A stretch of DNA of 29,843 bases from assembly GCA_910585075.1 (NCBI GenBank), contig CAJUED010000048.1:1-29843 (forward strand), given 5' to 3'. Below, piece by piece: positions 1 through 7,580 of the stretch. Origin of the DNA: an uncultured Lachnospiraceae bacterium. Its GTDB lineage: Bacteria > Bacillota > Clostridia > Lachnospirales > Lachnospiraceae. The position numbers and the translations under genes are program-made. The notes beneath the pieces were generated by a model. It did not search any database and was not told where the DNA came from. It was given only the letters and a program-made list of their open reading frames with translations. The first letter of the stretch is position 1. Each line of letters opens with the position of its first letter.

Positions 1-132
1 GTAATTTTATCTTACATCAGTTTGAAGGTTTACACAAACTTTGGGATAGTCCCATATTATTTTACCCATACACATTCTATCGTATTATCTTAATATTATT
101 GCAGATGCCATTAAGCGACTTTTAAACTTTAC

Positions 133-193
133 CTCATTTCTGCGCTGTTTTTTGCCCATAGCAGAGTTTGTGAATGCAGCGCAGACACAAACT
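133..193. repeat. Dispersed hairpin-forming repeat, copy 1
   Basis: This roughly 60-bp segment shares ordered blocks with 19473-19544: CTCATTTC, GCGCTG, TTTTTGC, AGTTTGTG and a 17-base block running from CAGCGCAG to CAAACT. Within this copy TCTGCGCTG (139-147) pairs with CAGCGCAGA (177-185), and AGTTTGTG (165-172) pairs with CACAAACT (186-193). The two pairings cross, so they form a pseudoknot or are alternatives. It lies just downstream of the nucleotidyltransferase gene and has no clear T-tract. Bases 1-132 are AT-rich and show nothing I can name. Confidence 0.6.
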
Positions 194-216
194 CTTGAGA
201 TGAAAATCTCTGATTT

Positions 217-1095
217 TCATACTTGATTACCGGCTATCTGATGCGCAGGATAAATCCCTGCTTTCTGTCTCGCAACATAAACGCTGATTTTCTCATCATA
301 AGGTGGATAGGAAAAGCCAAGCTCCTGGGCTACCCCGGCTGAAACTTCCCGAAATAAAGCCATACACAGCTCCAGCGATTCCCACATTTGCTCATAGGAA
401 TCCATCCGATAGGTAGACAAAAGCCTTTCCCACAGCTCCTGCGAAATATACTTGTCCAGAAACTTATAGTTTTTGCCAAGGCTGAAAGAAAAGCCCCGCT
501 TCGCGCCTACCTGCCAGGAAATCATACGCAGCAGCTCTTTACGCACTATCTCATTCATGTGGTCGATTGCAAACAGGATTTCCCTGCGGCACAATCCTTT
601 CACCACATAGGTTACCGTGTTCCAGAACTCATTGCAACAATCATCATACATCCGCTCGCTGGGGCGCTGTATATGATAATCCACATCCGTAGGCACCGGA
701 AGCTCCTTAATCCTGTTGTCCTTATCCAGCAACACTTTTACCAGCTTATCCCATGTGAAGTATTCCTCCACAAGCTTAAGGGGCAGCAGTGTTAAATCTA
801 TTTTCACATCATCGGAAAAAAGCATCAAATAGGAATAGCCATGCTCTACCGCCGGGAACAGCTCCATATCCTCCGGCTTTTGCATGATCAGCCTTTCGCC
901 AAATACATCCAGCCATTTATCCTGCGTCGTAAAGCTTTCCATATCCGTCACGAAAAAGGTGATGTCGAAATCCTGAAATGCATCCGGCGGGATATTCACA
1001 TTCGTCCGGGATCCCTCCAGGGTTACCATACGAATGCGTTCGTCAGATTTTGCAAAATTTAAAATTGTATCATATACCTGTTTATCAGTTCTCAT
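217..1095 (-). CDS. aadE: Aminoglycoside 6-adenylyltransferase-like protein (ANT(6)/AadE family)
   Basis: This 292-aa protein looks like a streptomycin adenylyltransferase of the ANT(6) family, cytosolic enzymes that transfer AMP from ATP to the 6-hydroxyl of streptomycin. The nucleotidyltransferase signature is visible near the N-terminus: GSR at residues 28-30, then DFDITFF at 42-48, whose two aspartates would bind metal. Length matches the family (about 285-300 aa). The start is well supported by AGGAGG five bases upstream. It is the last gene of a minus-strand stretch, 203 bp after the HNH nuclease gene, with no mobile-element gene nearby. A 9-bp hairpin (ATGAAAATC pairing with its complement, 202-220) overlaps the stop codon. 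Chromosomal AadK-like relatives are common in Firmicutes, and clinical resistance cannot be inferred from family membership alone. The symbol names the family, not a proven allele. Confidence 0.82.
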   Translation of the reverse strand: MRTDKQVYDTILNFAKSDERIRMVTLEGSRTNVNIPPDAFQDFDITFFVTDMESFTTQDKWLDVFGERLIMQKPEDMELFPAVEHGYSYLMLFSDDVKIDLTLLPLKLVEEYFTWDKLVKVLLDKDNRIKELPVPTDVDYHIQRPSERMYDDCCNEFWNTVTYVVKGLCRREILFAIDHMNEIVRKELLRMISWQVGAKRGFSFSLGKNYKFLDKYISQELWERLLSTYRMDSYEQMWESLELCMALFREVSAGVAQELGFSYPPYDEKISVYVARQKAGIYPAHQIAGNQV

Positions 1096-1235
1096 TTCTG
1101 CCTCCTATATTTCTTATAGTTTGCATGCTTAAAAAGCACTCCATTCTCCATATATCGCCAATTTGTAAGAGATTTATAATTAATGAGCGTTAGCAAGGAA
1201 AGCATGCTTGCATGTTCGACAAGCAGTGAATGGCG

Positions 1236-1258
1236 ATCATGAATCTACGATTCATGAT
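1236..1258. repeat. Perfect 10-bp inverted repeat downstream of the HNH gene
   Basis: ATCATGAATC (1236-1245) and GATTCATGAT (1249-1258) form a perfect 10-bp stem with a 3-base loop, about 40 bp after the HNH stop codon and between that gene and aadE. There is no run of T on either side, so it is a poor intrinsic terminator. It could be a processing or transcript-end hairpin or an operator. Confidence 0.45.
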
Positions 1259-1298
1259 ACAGTAAACGTTCATAATAATTTCTCGTATCAGTGATTTA

Positions 1299-2198
1299 CT
1301 ATTTATTTCTAAATTCGTTCATTATGTCCATATTAAATTTTGATAAGACTCTGTCCGAATGGTTTTCCCCATATCCAAAAATGTAGGACCGGATCTCTCC
1401 ATCGCTCATTTCAAATCCCTCTTTCAAAACCTGCTCGTATATCCTGTCATAGGCTTTTGACTTTATGATAATTTCCTGCACATTCCGCTTTAAATCTCTG
1501 TGCCTGTTTTTTAAATCAAAAAGCTCTATCTCCCTTTTATCCTTATCATTCAGTCCGTCCTCATCAATGACAATATGAAAGTTCCGGGACTTGCCCTGTA
1601 AATAATCCAAATCGAACTTCTCATCAAACTCCGTTCCAAACCGGATGCCGCTTCTCGCGGCCTGATCATATGGATTTGCTATCTCCGCTCTCCGGGAAGT
1701 TTTCAACAGGTTACAGACGCCGCATGCCGGAATCAGATTGTAAAGGCACACCGCCAGTTCCGGATACACACTTTTGTTGTAAAAATGATCCAGCTCTCCC
1801 CAGTACTTGAATTTTCCATCTTTGTCGTACCCCGCATTGATATGATTTTGATTACAGTAAGGACAGGCAATCACGCCAAGGATCCTTACCACCTTTGGGG
1901 CCTGGGAATCTCTGTAATTTTTATACCTTGCCCATAAATAATGCTCTGTCTCTTTTTGCAGCTTTGTCCCTCTTGCATCAATGGCGGATTTAATCTGCTC
2001 AAGCTCCTTATCATCCGCCAGAAGAAATTTTTTCAGCGAAAGTGCCGTGTCGTCCTTATCCTTTACGATTACTTTCTTTAGCTCCGTATCATTTTCAATC
2101 ACCTGAAGGAAATTCCGCAAATGGTATCTGCTCATCCAGTTCCAGTATATGGTTTCCATATCTTTTCTTTGGTTGTCTGATAGTGGTATTTTAATCAT
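1299..2198 (-). CDS. HNH endonuclease, Septu PtuB-like
   Basis: This 299-aa protein carries a zinc-stabilised HNH nuclease core. It has CPYC at residues 112-115, ELDHFY at 135-140 with the catalytic Asp-His (137-138), Asn154 in YNLIP, and a second CxxC at 159-162 followed by Asn163. This arrangement is typical of HNH partners of AAA/SMC-type ATPases in Septu (PtuB) and retron-associated defence pairs. The first 100 residues are helical and unassigned. It lies downstream of, and co-oriented with, the large ATPase gene, separated from it by a gene remnant. The start codon overlaps the remnant's stop (TAATG) and has no convincing Shine-Dalgarno sequence, so translation may depend on coupling. 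Met14 (ATG at 2159) is an alternative start. Nuclease identity is well supported; the defence role is inferred from the pairing. Confidence 0.8.
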   Translation of the reverse strand: MIKIPLSDNQRKDMETIYWNWMSRYHLRNFLQVIENDTELKKVIVKDKDDTALSLKKFLLADDKELEQIKSAIDARGTKLQKETEHYLWARYKNYRDSQAPKVVRILGVIACPYCNQNHINAGYDKDGKFKYWGELDHFYNKSVYPELAVCLYNLIPACGVCNLLKTSRRAEIANPYDQAARSGIRFGTEFDEKFDLDYLQGKSRNFHIVIDEDGLNDKDKREIELFDLKNRHRDLKRNVQEIIIKSKAYDRIYEQVLKEGFEMSDGEIRSYIFGYGENHSDRVLSKFNMDIMNEFRNK

Positions 2199-2583
2199 TA
2201 TTTTCTGTACTTCTCAATCTTACATGTATGTTTCTTGGTTTCCGCATCATAGTTAACAGCCACCAGGTAAATATCTCCTCCGTAATTTCGAAATGCATGA
2301 GGATAATCTCTGTCTTTTATTTGCTGAATTCCGCTTTCCACAGACTTGTTCCATTTTCAAACAAACCTCTTGAATCACAATTTTTATCGTAATATGCACA
2401 CAGCATCTGGGCGGTAAACTACTTGCCAAAACGGCGCGGCCTGCTCACACAGGTCAGTTTGTCTTTTGTCCCCAAAGTGCTGTTTATAAAAGCAATCATT
2501 TCTGTCTTATCAACATAAATTCCCTTAACGGCCGCAGTAAAGCCCGCATTCCCCACATTTAAATATTTCCCCATATTCTCCAT
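2198..2583 (-). pseudogene. Remnant of an AAA-ATPase-like/PD-(D/E)XK protein (DUF1703-type), stop codon plus internal deletion
   Basis: Translating the minus strand from ATG 2583 gives a start typical of the AAA-ATPase_like (PF09820) family: YLNVGNAGF, IYVDKTEMI and then SRPRRFGK. A TAG stop falls exactly where the family has Ser after the Walker-like RRFGK. The frame then continues with FTAQMLCAYYDKNCDSRGLF, also family-like, before a second stop. A different frame then supplies the family's extreme C-terminus (DYPHAFRNYGGDIYLVAVNY, ending IEKYRK), finishing at 2198. Full-length relatives are roughly 500-570 aa, so about 400 residues are missing. The remnant starts 21 bp after the ATPase stop and its stop overlaps the HNH start. 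It splits what is normally an adjacent gene pair. It is most likely a decayed insertion and not a working component. Confidence 0.78.
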
Positions 2584-2604
2584 GCTCCATCTGATGCAGA
2601 TATT

Positions 2605-4755
2605 TTAACCATTGTTTTCCAGTATCTCCCTGATTCTTTTTATCTTGTCCTCGTCCGTTTCCTGCAAAATTTTTGTTATAATTTCGTTCCTATGGCCTTC
2701 CTGCTTTTCGTACAAACGCATCATTTTATTTTTAACTGTCTTCTCCCCGATTCGATCTATCACGGCCTTTATCCACTCAAGCTGTTCCTGTTCAATCTTA
2801 TCGTTTCCGTTTAAAAGTTCCATAATCCGCTTCAACTGTTTGTAAGAATACTCACCAAAGGTATTTTCCAACATGAAGGAATCCATCAGCAGGTAGTAAA
2901 TATTGGTGGCAAAAGTATCCTGATTGTGTCTGATTTTCCGAAAGCCCTCTTTGCTTTCAATGGCATACACATTTTCCGGAAGCACATCCGTCACGATAAA
3001 AGGGGAATGGCTGGTCAGCACCAGCTGGACTTTTCTGTCCCTGCACCGGTTGATGTTCTCTAAAAGTGTGTCCAAAAACCTTCTTGACAGTTCCGGGTGA
3101 AGCGACCTGTCAGGTTCGTCAATTAGCAGCACCAGACTGTCACCGGGATTTATGCTGTAGATAGCGCTTACCGTTTTGGCAATCAGGTCGAGAAATGCTC
3201 TGTGACCTTCCGACATCTGGGAAATTTTGATTTCCATAATTTTATCAATGCAGTTGGCGCCGCTGTCATTGTTTCTGATTTTAAAATAAGCGTCATACTG
3301 GCGCAACAGCTCCGTTATCCTTTCATCCACCTTTCCCCTGTCGCATCTTATTTCTATCATTCTGTCGCTTTTAAAATAATGCTCCGGCAGGTTCTCCAAA
3401 AGTCCGGTTATTTTCAGCACCATTTCTTTATCTCTGCCGTCCACCGAGTTCTTTGCCGCTTCCTCTACCCTGGTTAAAGTATACGCAAGAACAGCCTTCA
3501 AATCAATATTTCCTGCCTCATCCGTGTTCCTTTTTATCATATAAAACAGAAAGGCATACTCCTCCTGAAAGCTTTGTAGGTTCCGTTTTGCAATACCTTC
3601 AGTATCTTTGCCTTCAGTGCTTTTACCTTCAGTGATTTTATCTTCGACACCTATGGCTGCACCTTTCCCGTTCGTGTTTTTACTTTCCGTACTTTTTTCG
3701 CCGGCTCCATACAGGCCATTTATTTCCAGATCCACAAACGCCTCCACAGACAATGGAAAGGGCCTGTCCACATCAATTCTCCTGCCCTCATTTTCATTCC
3801 ATCCTACAAACTGAACCAAAAAATAATATTCTATCAGCTCCGCTAAAAAAGTTTCCAGGAATTTGACCTTCTTGCTGCGGGTATCCGTTTTCTGCTCCTT
3901 CCCTGATATTGCCTCCATCTGTATCTGTATTCTGTCTTTTAAACCAAACACTTCGTCCAGCTCGCCTTTTTTGCCATGCAGATAATTTGCAGTATTTCCC
4001 TCTCCCCTGAACAGCTCCGTATCAACATCAATGCTATTTCCAATAAAGATGCTTCTCTCTTGCAACAGCTCATTGTCAATTTCCTTAAGCGCCACAAAGT
4101 ATTTGTAAAGATACTCATAACTGCTCTCATCGAGATAATAGTTTCTTTCAAATAAAGAGTCGTTCTCTCTATATCTGTTATCTATCCTTCTGTTATAACG
4201 GTCTGATGTAAGGTATGCATATTCTATTTGATTTTCTATCCCCTGCTTGTCCATCCACTGAAGAATAACATTATCGCAATACCGAAACACGCCGCTTTCC
4301 AGTCTGAAAACCGCTCCCATTGGTAACTTATATAACACACCATTTACAGCTGTCCCCTGCAAATCCATATTTTCAATCCTGCCGCCGCCCTGTAGAAAGC
4401 TGTCGTCCACAAACTCAAATCCAAAATAATCATCATGCAGATGGTACAGCATAAAATAAGAGGATTTGATTTTCTGCCATTTGCAATCCTCGCCAATTTC
4501 ATAGGTGTCCCTGCTTCTGTCGTCCCTTTTCATACCCAATATGTCCAGTAATGTAGACTTTCCCATACCGTTTTGACCTAAGAACAGGACTACATTGTTT
4601 ACATTTTCACCGTAGTAGTTTTTTATGGCTCCTTCATTTTTGTGTACAGACAAGTGTCCATTTTGAAACGACGCCGTATAGTTGGATGAAAAATTGAATT
4701 CTTCGTCTGTAAAAATGGTTTCGTATTTTCTGATGTATAAGTAGATGAGTTCCAT
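2605..4755 (-). CDS. Large AAA/ABC-type ATPase, Septu PtuA-like
   Basis: This 716-aa ATPase has a Walker A at residues 60-68 (GQNGMGKST) and a signature-like QMSEGHRAF near 510. Walker B is at about 541-548 (VLLIDEP), followed by SLHPELSR, and the H-switch TSHSP is at about 581. That is the layout of an SMC/ABC-like ATPase with a long insertion between the lobes, as in PtuA and OLD-type proteins. Around residues 370-390 there is a low-complexity stretch built from TEGK-type pentapeptides. The start is supported by AAGGA eight bases upstream and a promoter at 4810-4838. It is the first gene of the minus-strand unit ending with the HNH nuclease, which suggests a Septu-like anti-phage pair in which the ATPase senses infection and licenses the nuclease. 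No reverse transcriptase is present, so it is not a retron. PtuA proteins are often shorter, so the system label stays tentative. Confidence 0.8.
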   Translation of the reverse strand: MELIYLYIRKYETIFTDEEFNFSSNYTASFQNGHLSVHKNEGAIKNYYGENVNNVVLFLGQNGMGKSTLLDILGMKRDDRSRDTYEIGEDCKWQKIKSSYFMLYHLHDDYFGFEFVDDSFLQGGGRIENMDLQGTAVNGVLYKLPMGAVFRLESGVFRYCDNVILQWMDKQGIENQIEYAYLTSDRYNRRIDNRYRENDSLFERNYYLDESSYEYLYKYFVALKEIDNELLQERSIFIGNSIDVDTELFRGEGNTANYLHGKKGELDEVFGLKDRIQIQMEAISGKEQKTDTRSKKVKFLETFLAELIEYYFLVQFVGWNENEGRRIDVDRPFPLSVEAFVDLEINGLYGAGEKSTESKNTNGKGAAIGVEDKITEGKSTEGKDTEGIAKRNLQSFQEEYAFLFYMIKRNTDEAGNIDLKAVLAYTLTRVEEAAKNSVDGRDKEMVLKITGLLENLPEHYFKSDRMIEIRCDRGKVDERITELLRQYDAYFKIRNNDSGANCIDKIMEIKISQMSEGHRAFLDLIAKTVSAIYSINPGDSLVLLIDEPDRSLHPELSRRFLDTLLENINRCRDRKVQLVLTSHSPFIVTDVLPENVYAIESKEGFRKIRHNQDTFATNIYYLLMDSFMLENTFGEYSYKQLKRIMELLNGNDKIEQEQLEWIKAVIDRIGEKTVKNKMMRLYEKQEGHRNEIITKILQETDEDKIKRIREILENNG
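3596..3640. repeat. Three tandem 15-bp repeats inside the ATPase gene
   Basis: Three 15-bp units, each beginning CCTTCAGT, lie head to tail at 3596-3610, 3611-3625 and 3626-3640. On the coding strand they specify TEGK-containing pentapeptides in the inter-lobe insertion. A 15-bp unit keeps the frame when copy number changes, so the linker length may vary between strains. Confidence 0.7.
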
Positions 4756-5117
4756 TGCTCTAGTCCTTGCTTCTCTTTTCGTTCAGGGTAATATCTATTA
4801 TTATACAATATTATACAAATTTGTACTGGCGGCTTCAATCAGAAAATGCCGCCGGCTGCATCTCCGTTCGGAGTATGTCCGGTCGGCGGTAATCAATAAT
4901 CCCATTCTATTTGGCACTTCTATCAATGCTAAAATTTTTCTGAGTTTTATTCGACCCATTTGTTTATGAATACCAAAACTCATAACATTGCGGAAATAAT
5001 TTATTTTCCATTTACAGCTTATAGTGTATAATGAAAGATAGTTTTAACAAATTATTTAAAAAAATCATAACATTCAGAGACGAAAAGGCGAAAAACAGAG
5101 CAGAAATGAGGGAAAAT
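4756..5117. other. Divergent intergenic region between the Septu-like operon and the isomerase
   Basis: These 362 bp hold the ATPase promoter (4810-4838), a GC-rich two-level hairpin at 4849-4889 (CCGCCGG against GGTCGGCGG, with inner CTCCG/CGGAG), and a TATAAT at 5027-5032 for the rightward gene. Bases 4890-5000 show nothing recognisable. No reverse transcriptase or msr/msd-like pair was found. Confidence 0.55.
4800..4838 (-). promoter_or_regulatory. Promoter of the Septu-like ATPase operon
   Basis: On the minus strand TTGAAG (4838-4833) is followed after exactly 17 bases by TATAAT (4815-4810), a good sigma-A match. A second TATAAT lies 10 bp downstream (4805-4800). The predicted transcript has a leader of about 45-50 nt ahead of the ATPase start. 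Confidence 0.6.
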
Positions 5118-6047
5118 ATGCACAAAATAGGAATCCAATCAACAGGAACCATCAGACAGGAAAATATCGAAGAAGGCTGCCGCATGATAAAAGAGGCAGG
5201 CTTTGACTGCATAGATTTTAACTTTGATGAATTTTTAAGTGTAAATGATGTGCGGGCGGGAAAAGTCCACGATTTTTTTGACCGGACAATGGATGAAATG
5301 TGGGCAGATTTTGAGCCCCACGCTAAGGCGGCGGCAAAATACGGGCTTACCTTTGAGCAGATGCACGCCCCTTTCCCCATGATGCTGCCGGGACGGGAGG
5401 ACATAAACGATAAAATGTGTCGCATCACCATCAACTGCATGGAGCTCTGTTCCCGGATGGGCGGCCGGTACATTGTGGTGCACCCCACCACCCTTGCCTA
5501 TGAGTACAGCAGTCAGGAGGAGCACGATTTTAACATTACCATGTATCAAAAATTAATCCCCGCTGCCAAAAAGCTGGGATTGGTGGTTTGTCTGGAAAAC
5601 ATGTTTCAGGAACAGAACGGACATCTGGTGGAAGGCGTCTGCTCCGATTTCAGAGAAGCGGCTGATATGATCGATGAACTCAACAGCCTTGCCGGGGAGG
5701 AGCTTTTCGGCTTCTGTTTTGATATAGGACACGCCAATATTCTGGGCAAAAATATGTACCAGTCGGTAGTTACTTTAGGAAACAGGTTAAAAATCCTCCA
5801 CCTCCATGACAACGACGGCGTGGGCGATTTACATAATATGCCCTTTACATTCGCAAGAAGCTGGTCTCCCATTGCAACCGACTGGGAGGGATTTTTGAGA
5901 GGGCTTAAGGAAATCCGTTATCAGGGCGTAATCAATTTTGAAACCTTCCGCTGCATGCAGGGATTTCCCCGGGAACTTCACCCTTCTCTTTTAAAGCTTC
6001 AGGCCGATATGGGGCGCTATTTTTCCAAACAGATTTCAACTCTTTAA
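5118..6047 (+). CDS. Sugar phosphate isomerase/epimerase (xylose isomerase-like TIM barrel)
   Basis: This is a TIM-barrel protein of the AP-endonuclease-2/xylose isomerase-like family, which usually isomerises or epimerises sugars or their phosphates with a divalent metal. Metal-ligand motifs appear in the expected order: Glu in VCLENMF, Asp in FCFDIGHAN, His in HLHDND and Glu in NFETF. With the chosen start the protein is 309 aa. An upstream in-frame ATG at 5031 would add 29 residues, but it overlaps a TATAAT box (5027-5032) and lacks a ribosome binding site. The ATG at 5118 has GAGGG five bases upstream and begins MHKIGIQST, as expected for the first barrel strand. ATG 5106 is another option. 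The gene stands alone, divergent from the Septu-like operon, and ends at a hairpin terminator. The substrate cannot be told from sequence. Confidence 0.78.
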   Translation: MHKIGIQSTGTIRQENIEEGCRMIKEAGFDCIDFNFDEFLSVNDVRAGKVHDFFDRTMDEMWADFEPHAKAAAKYGLTFEQMHAPFPMMLPGREDINDKMCRITINCMELCSRMGGRYIVVHPTTLAYEYSSQEEHDFNITMYQKLIPAAKKLGLVVCLENMFQEQNGHLVEGVCSDFREAADMIDELNSLAGEELFGFCFDIGHANILGKNMYQSVVTLGNRLKILHLHDNDGVGDLHNMPFTFARSWSPIATDWEGFLRGLKEIRYQGVINFETFRCMQGFPRELHPSLLKLQADMGRYFSKQISTL

Positions 6048-6057
6048 CAACAAAAGA

Positions 6058-6087
6058 TGTCTGCTTTACGAAATGCCTAAGCAGACA
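6058..6087. terminator. Hairpin terminator after the isomerase gene
   Basis: TGTCTGCTT (6058-6066) and AAGCAGACA (6079-6087) form a perfect 9-bp stem, 10 bp after the stop codon of the isomerase and facing the convergent mtnA end. The downstream T content is modest (CCTTATTCT on the plus strand, TCTTTTG on the minus strand), so it may serve both directions. Confidence 0.55.
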
Positions 6088-6188
6088 CCTTATTCTGTCG
6101 AACGCCGGCTCGCTCTCAGAGAAACAGCTTATGATATCAAACATTATCTCATTTTGAGGGACAGCCTGCCGGTTCAAATACGGACATT

Positions 6189-7274
6189 TTACAAAGCCTG
6201 ACTGTTTTTCATTTCCTTAAGCGACTCTGCAAACGGCGCCCGGGCAATGCCGTGTTCGGTTATAATGGCTGTGATCAGCTCATTATCCGTCACGTCAAAA
6301 GCAGGGTTAAATACCTTTACGCCTGCTGGCGCCATAGGCTCCTTATACCACATCTCCGTCACTTCCTTTTCAGGGCGCTGCTCGATTTTAATCTCATTTC
6401 CGGAAGGCGTATTTAAATCTATGGTGGAAGTGGGGGCACACACATAAAAGGGCACGCCGTAGCGTTTTGCCACCGTTGCCACCACCGAGGTGCCTATTTT
6501 ATTTGCCACATCTCCGTTGGCCGCCACCCTGTCGCAGCCTACAAACACAGCGTTCACCCACCCGTTTCTCATGACCATGGCTGACATATTGTCGCAGATT
6601 AAAGTGACATCCACTCCGCTGCTGTGCAGCTCATAAGCGGTCAGTCTTGCGCCCTGCAAAAGAGGCCTTGTCTCATCCGCAAACACATGAAAACCATAGC
6701 CCCGCTCCTGCCCTAAATAAATGGGGGCCGTTGCCGTCCCATACTTACAGGTGGCCAGCTGTCCCGCATTGCAGTGGGTAAGGATACCGTCCCCGGGCTT
6801 TAAAAGGCTTAGGCCGTTTTCGCCGATTGCCTTACATACCCGTATGTCCTCCCCCTTGATTTCCCTTGCTTCCCTGCCAAGGATTTCCACAATCTGCGCT
6901 ATGCTTTTCCCTTCCTCATGGGCCTTTCTGCACACCCTGTCCATGCGGTTTAAGGCCCAGGACAGATTCACCGCAGTGGGCCTTGCGCTGTCAAGATAAT
7001 CCTTCTGCTCCTTAAACTCCTTATAAAAGGAATCAAAATCTGTCTCCTTCTCCGCCGCCTGACCGGCCAGCACATAAATCCCAAAAGCCGCCGCTACGCC
7101 TATGGCGGGCGCTCCCCTCACCTTCAGCAGATAAATGGCATCCCATATCTCCTTAGCCGTATGAAGCTTTATCAGCTCCGCCTTCCCGGGAAGCTTTGTC
7201 TGGTCGAGAATCACCACGCTTTTACTTTCCTCATCCAAATCCACTGTTTCATATTCCATTATATTTTTCGCCAT
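6189..7274 (-). CDS. mtnA: S-methyl-5-thioribose-1-phosphate isomerase
   Basis: This 361-aa protein matches MtnA, the eIF2B-like enzyme that converts 5-methylthioribose-1-phosphate to methylthioribulose-1-phosphate. Family motifs are intact: RGAPAIG at residues 53-59, THCNAG with the catalytic Cys168, GCDRVAANGD with the catalytic Asp248, and NKIGT at 259-263. Length is normal for the family. No mtnK, mtnB or mtnC homologue and no SAM riboswitch is visible nearby, so the protein may act in a dispersed salvage pathway or in the MtnA-aldolase shunt that disposes of methylthioribose or 5-deoxyribose phosphates. GGAGG upstream is 13 bases from the ATG, an unusually long spacing, so initiation may be weak. 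A small membrane-protein gene lies 111 bp upstream on the same strand. Confidence 0.93.
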   Translation of the reverse strand: MAKNIMEYETVDLDEESKSVVILDQTKLPGKAELIKLHTAKEIWDAIYLLKVRGAPAIGVAAAFGIYVLAGQAAEKETDFDSFYKEFKEQKDYLDSARPTAVNLSWALNRMDRVCRKAHEEGKSIAQIVEILGREAREIKGEDIRVCKAIGENGLSLLKPGDGILTHCNAGQLATCKYGTATAPIYLGQERGYGFHVFADETRPLLQGARLTAYELHSSGVDVTLICDNMSAMVMRNGWVNAVFVGCDRVAANGDVANKIGTSVVATVAKRYGVPFYVCAPTSTIDLNTPSGNEIKIEQRPEKEVTEMWYKEPMAPAGVKVFNPAFDVTDNELITAIITEHGIARAPFAESLKEMKNSQAL

Positions 7275-7385
7275 ATTCTCTACAAAACCTCCATCTTTTC
7301 CTTTGTTTTAACCGCACTGCAATTCAGCCTTTGGCTTTCCCCTCTCGTCACTTTCCTAGGAAATGTTTAAAATGTTTTCCGGCAA

Positions 7386-7580
7386 TTACACCGACTCAAC
7401 GCAACGATTGTCTTTCATCTCCTGCCAAACATAAGCCGCGCAAATCAGTATGGCAAGCAGGTACACCGTCCTGTCTATCCTTGCATTGATGCGCTGCAGA
7501 CGCCTTTTCCGTTCTTTGATTCTTTCCTTTTCCTTTTTCTTCCGAATTTTTTCCTGATCCAATGTTTTTACTTTTGCCAT
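7386..7580 (-). CDS. Small basic single-pass membrane protein, function unknown
   Basis: This 64-aa protein begins MAKVKTLDQE, continues with a very basic Lys/Arg/Glu-rich helix (residues 8-36), one hydrophobic segment at about 38-52 (TVYLLAILICAAYVW) and a short polar tail. The topology suggests a cytosolic charged N-terminus anchored by one membrane helix. A longer in-frame start exists at 7637, but ATG 7580 has GGAG seven bases upstream and is preferred. It lies upstream of mtnA in the same direction and could share its transcript. I do not recognise a family. It resembles the many small unannotated membrane proteins of Clostridia. Confidence 0.6.
   Translation of the reverse strand: MAKVKTLDQEKIRKKKEKERIKERKRRLQRINARIDRTVYLLAILICAAYVWQEMKDNRCVESV

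Noticed and set aside
3596..3640. CRISPR-like repeats
   Set aside because: The three 15-bp units are contiguous, with no spacers, and lie in frame within the ATPase gene.
1299..5030. Retron-type defence system (RT plus PtuAB)
   Set aside because: The ATPase-HNH pair fits a retron effector, but no reverse transcriptase frame and no msr/msd-like paired repeats lie within the window.
5031..5117. N-terminal extension of the isomerase (ATG 5031)
   Set aside because: The ATG lies in a TATAAT promoter box, lacks a ribosome binding site, and precedes the family's usual first strand. ATG 5118 has GAGGG at ideal spacing.
7275..7385. SAM riboswitch before mtnA
   Set aside because: The 111-bp gap is too short and shows none of the S-box helices or conserved loops.
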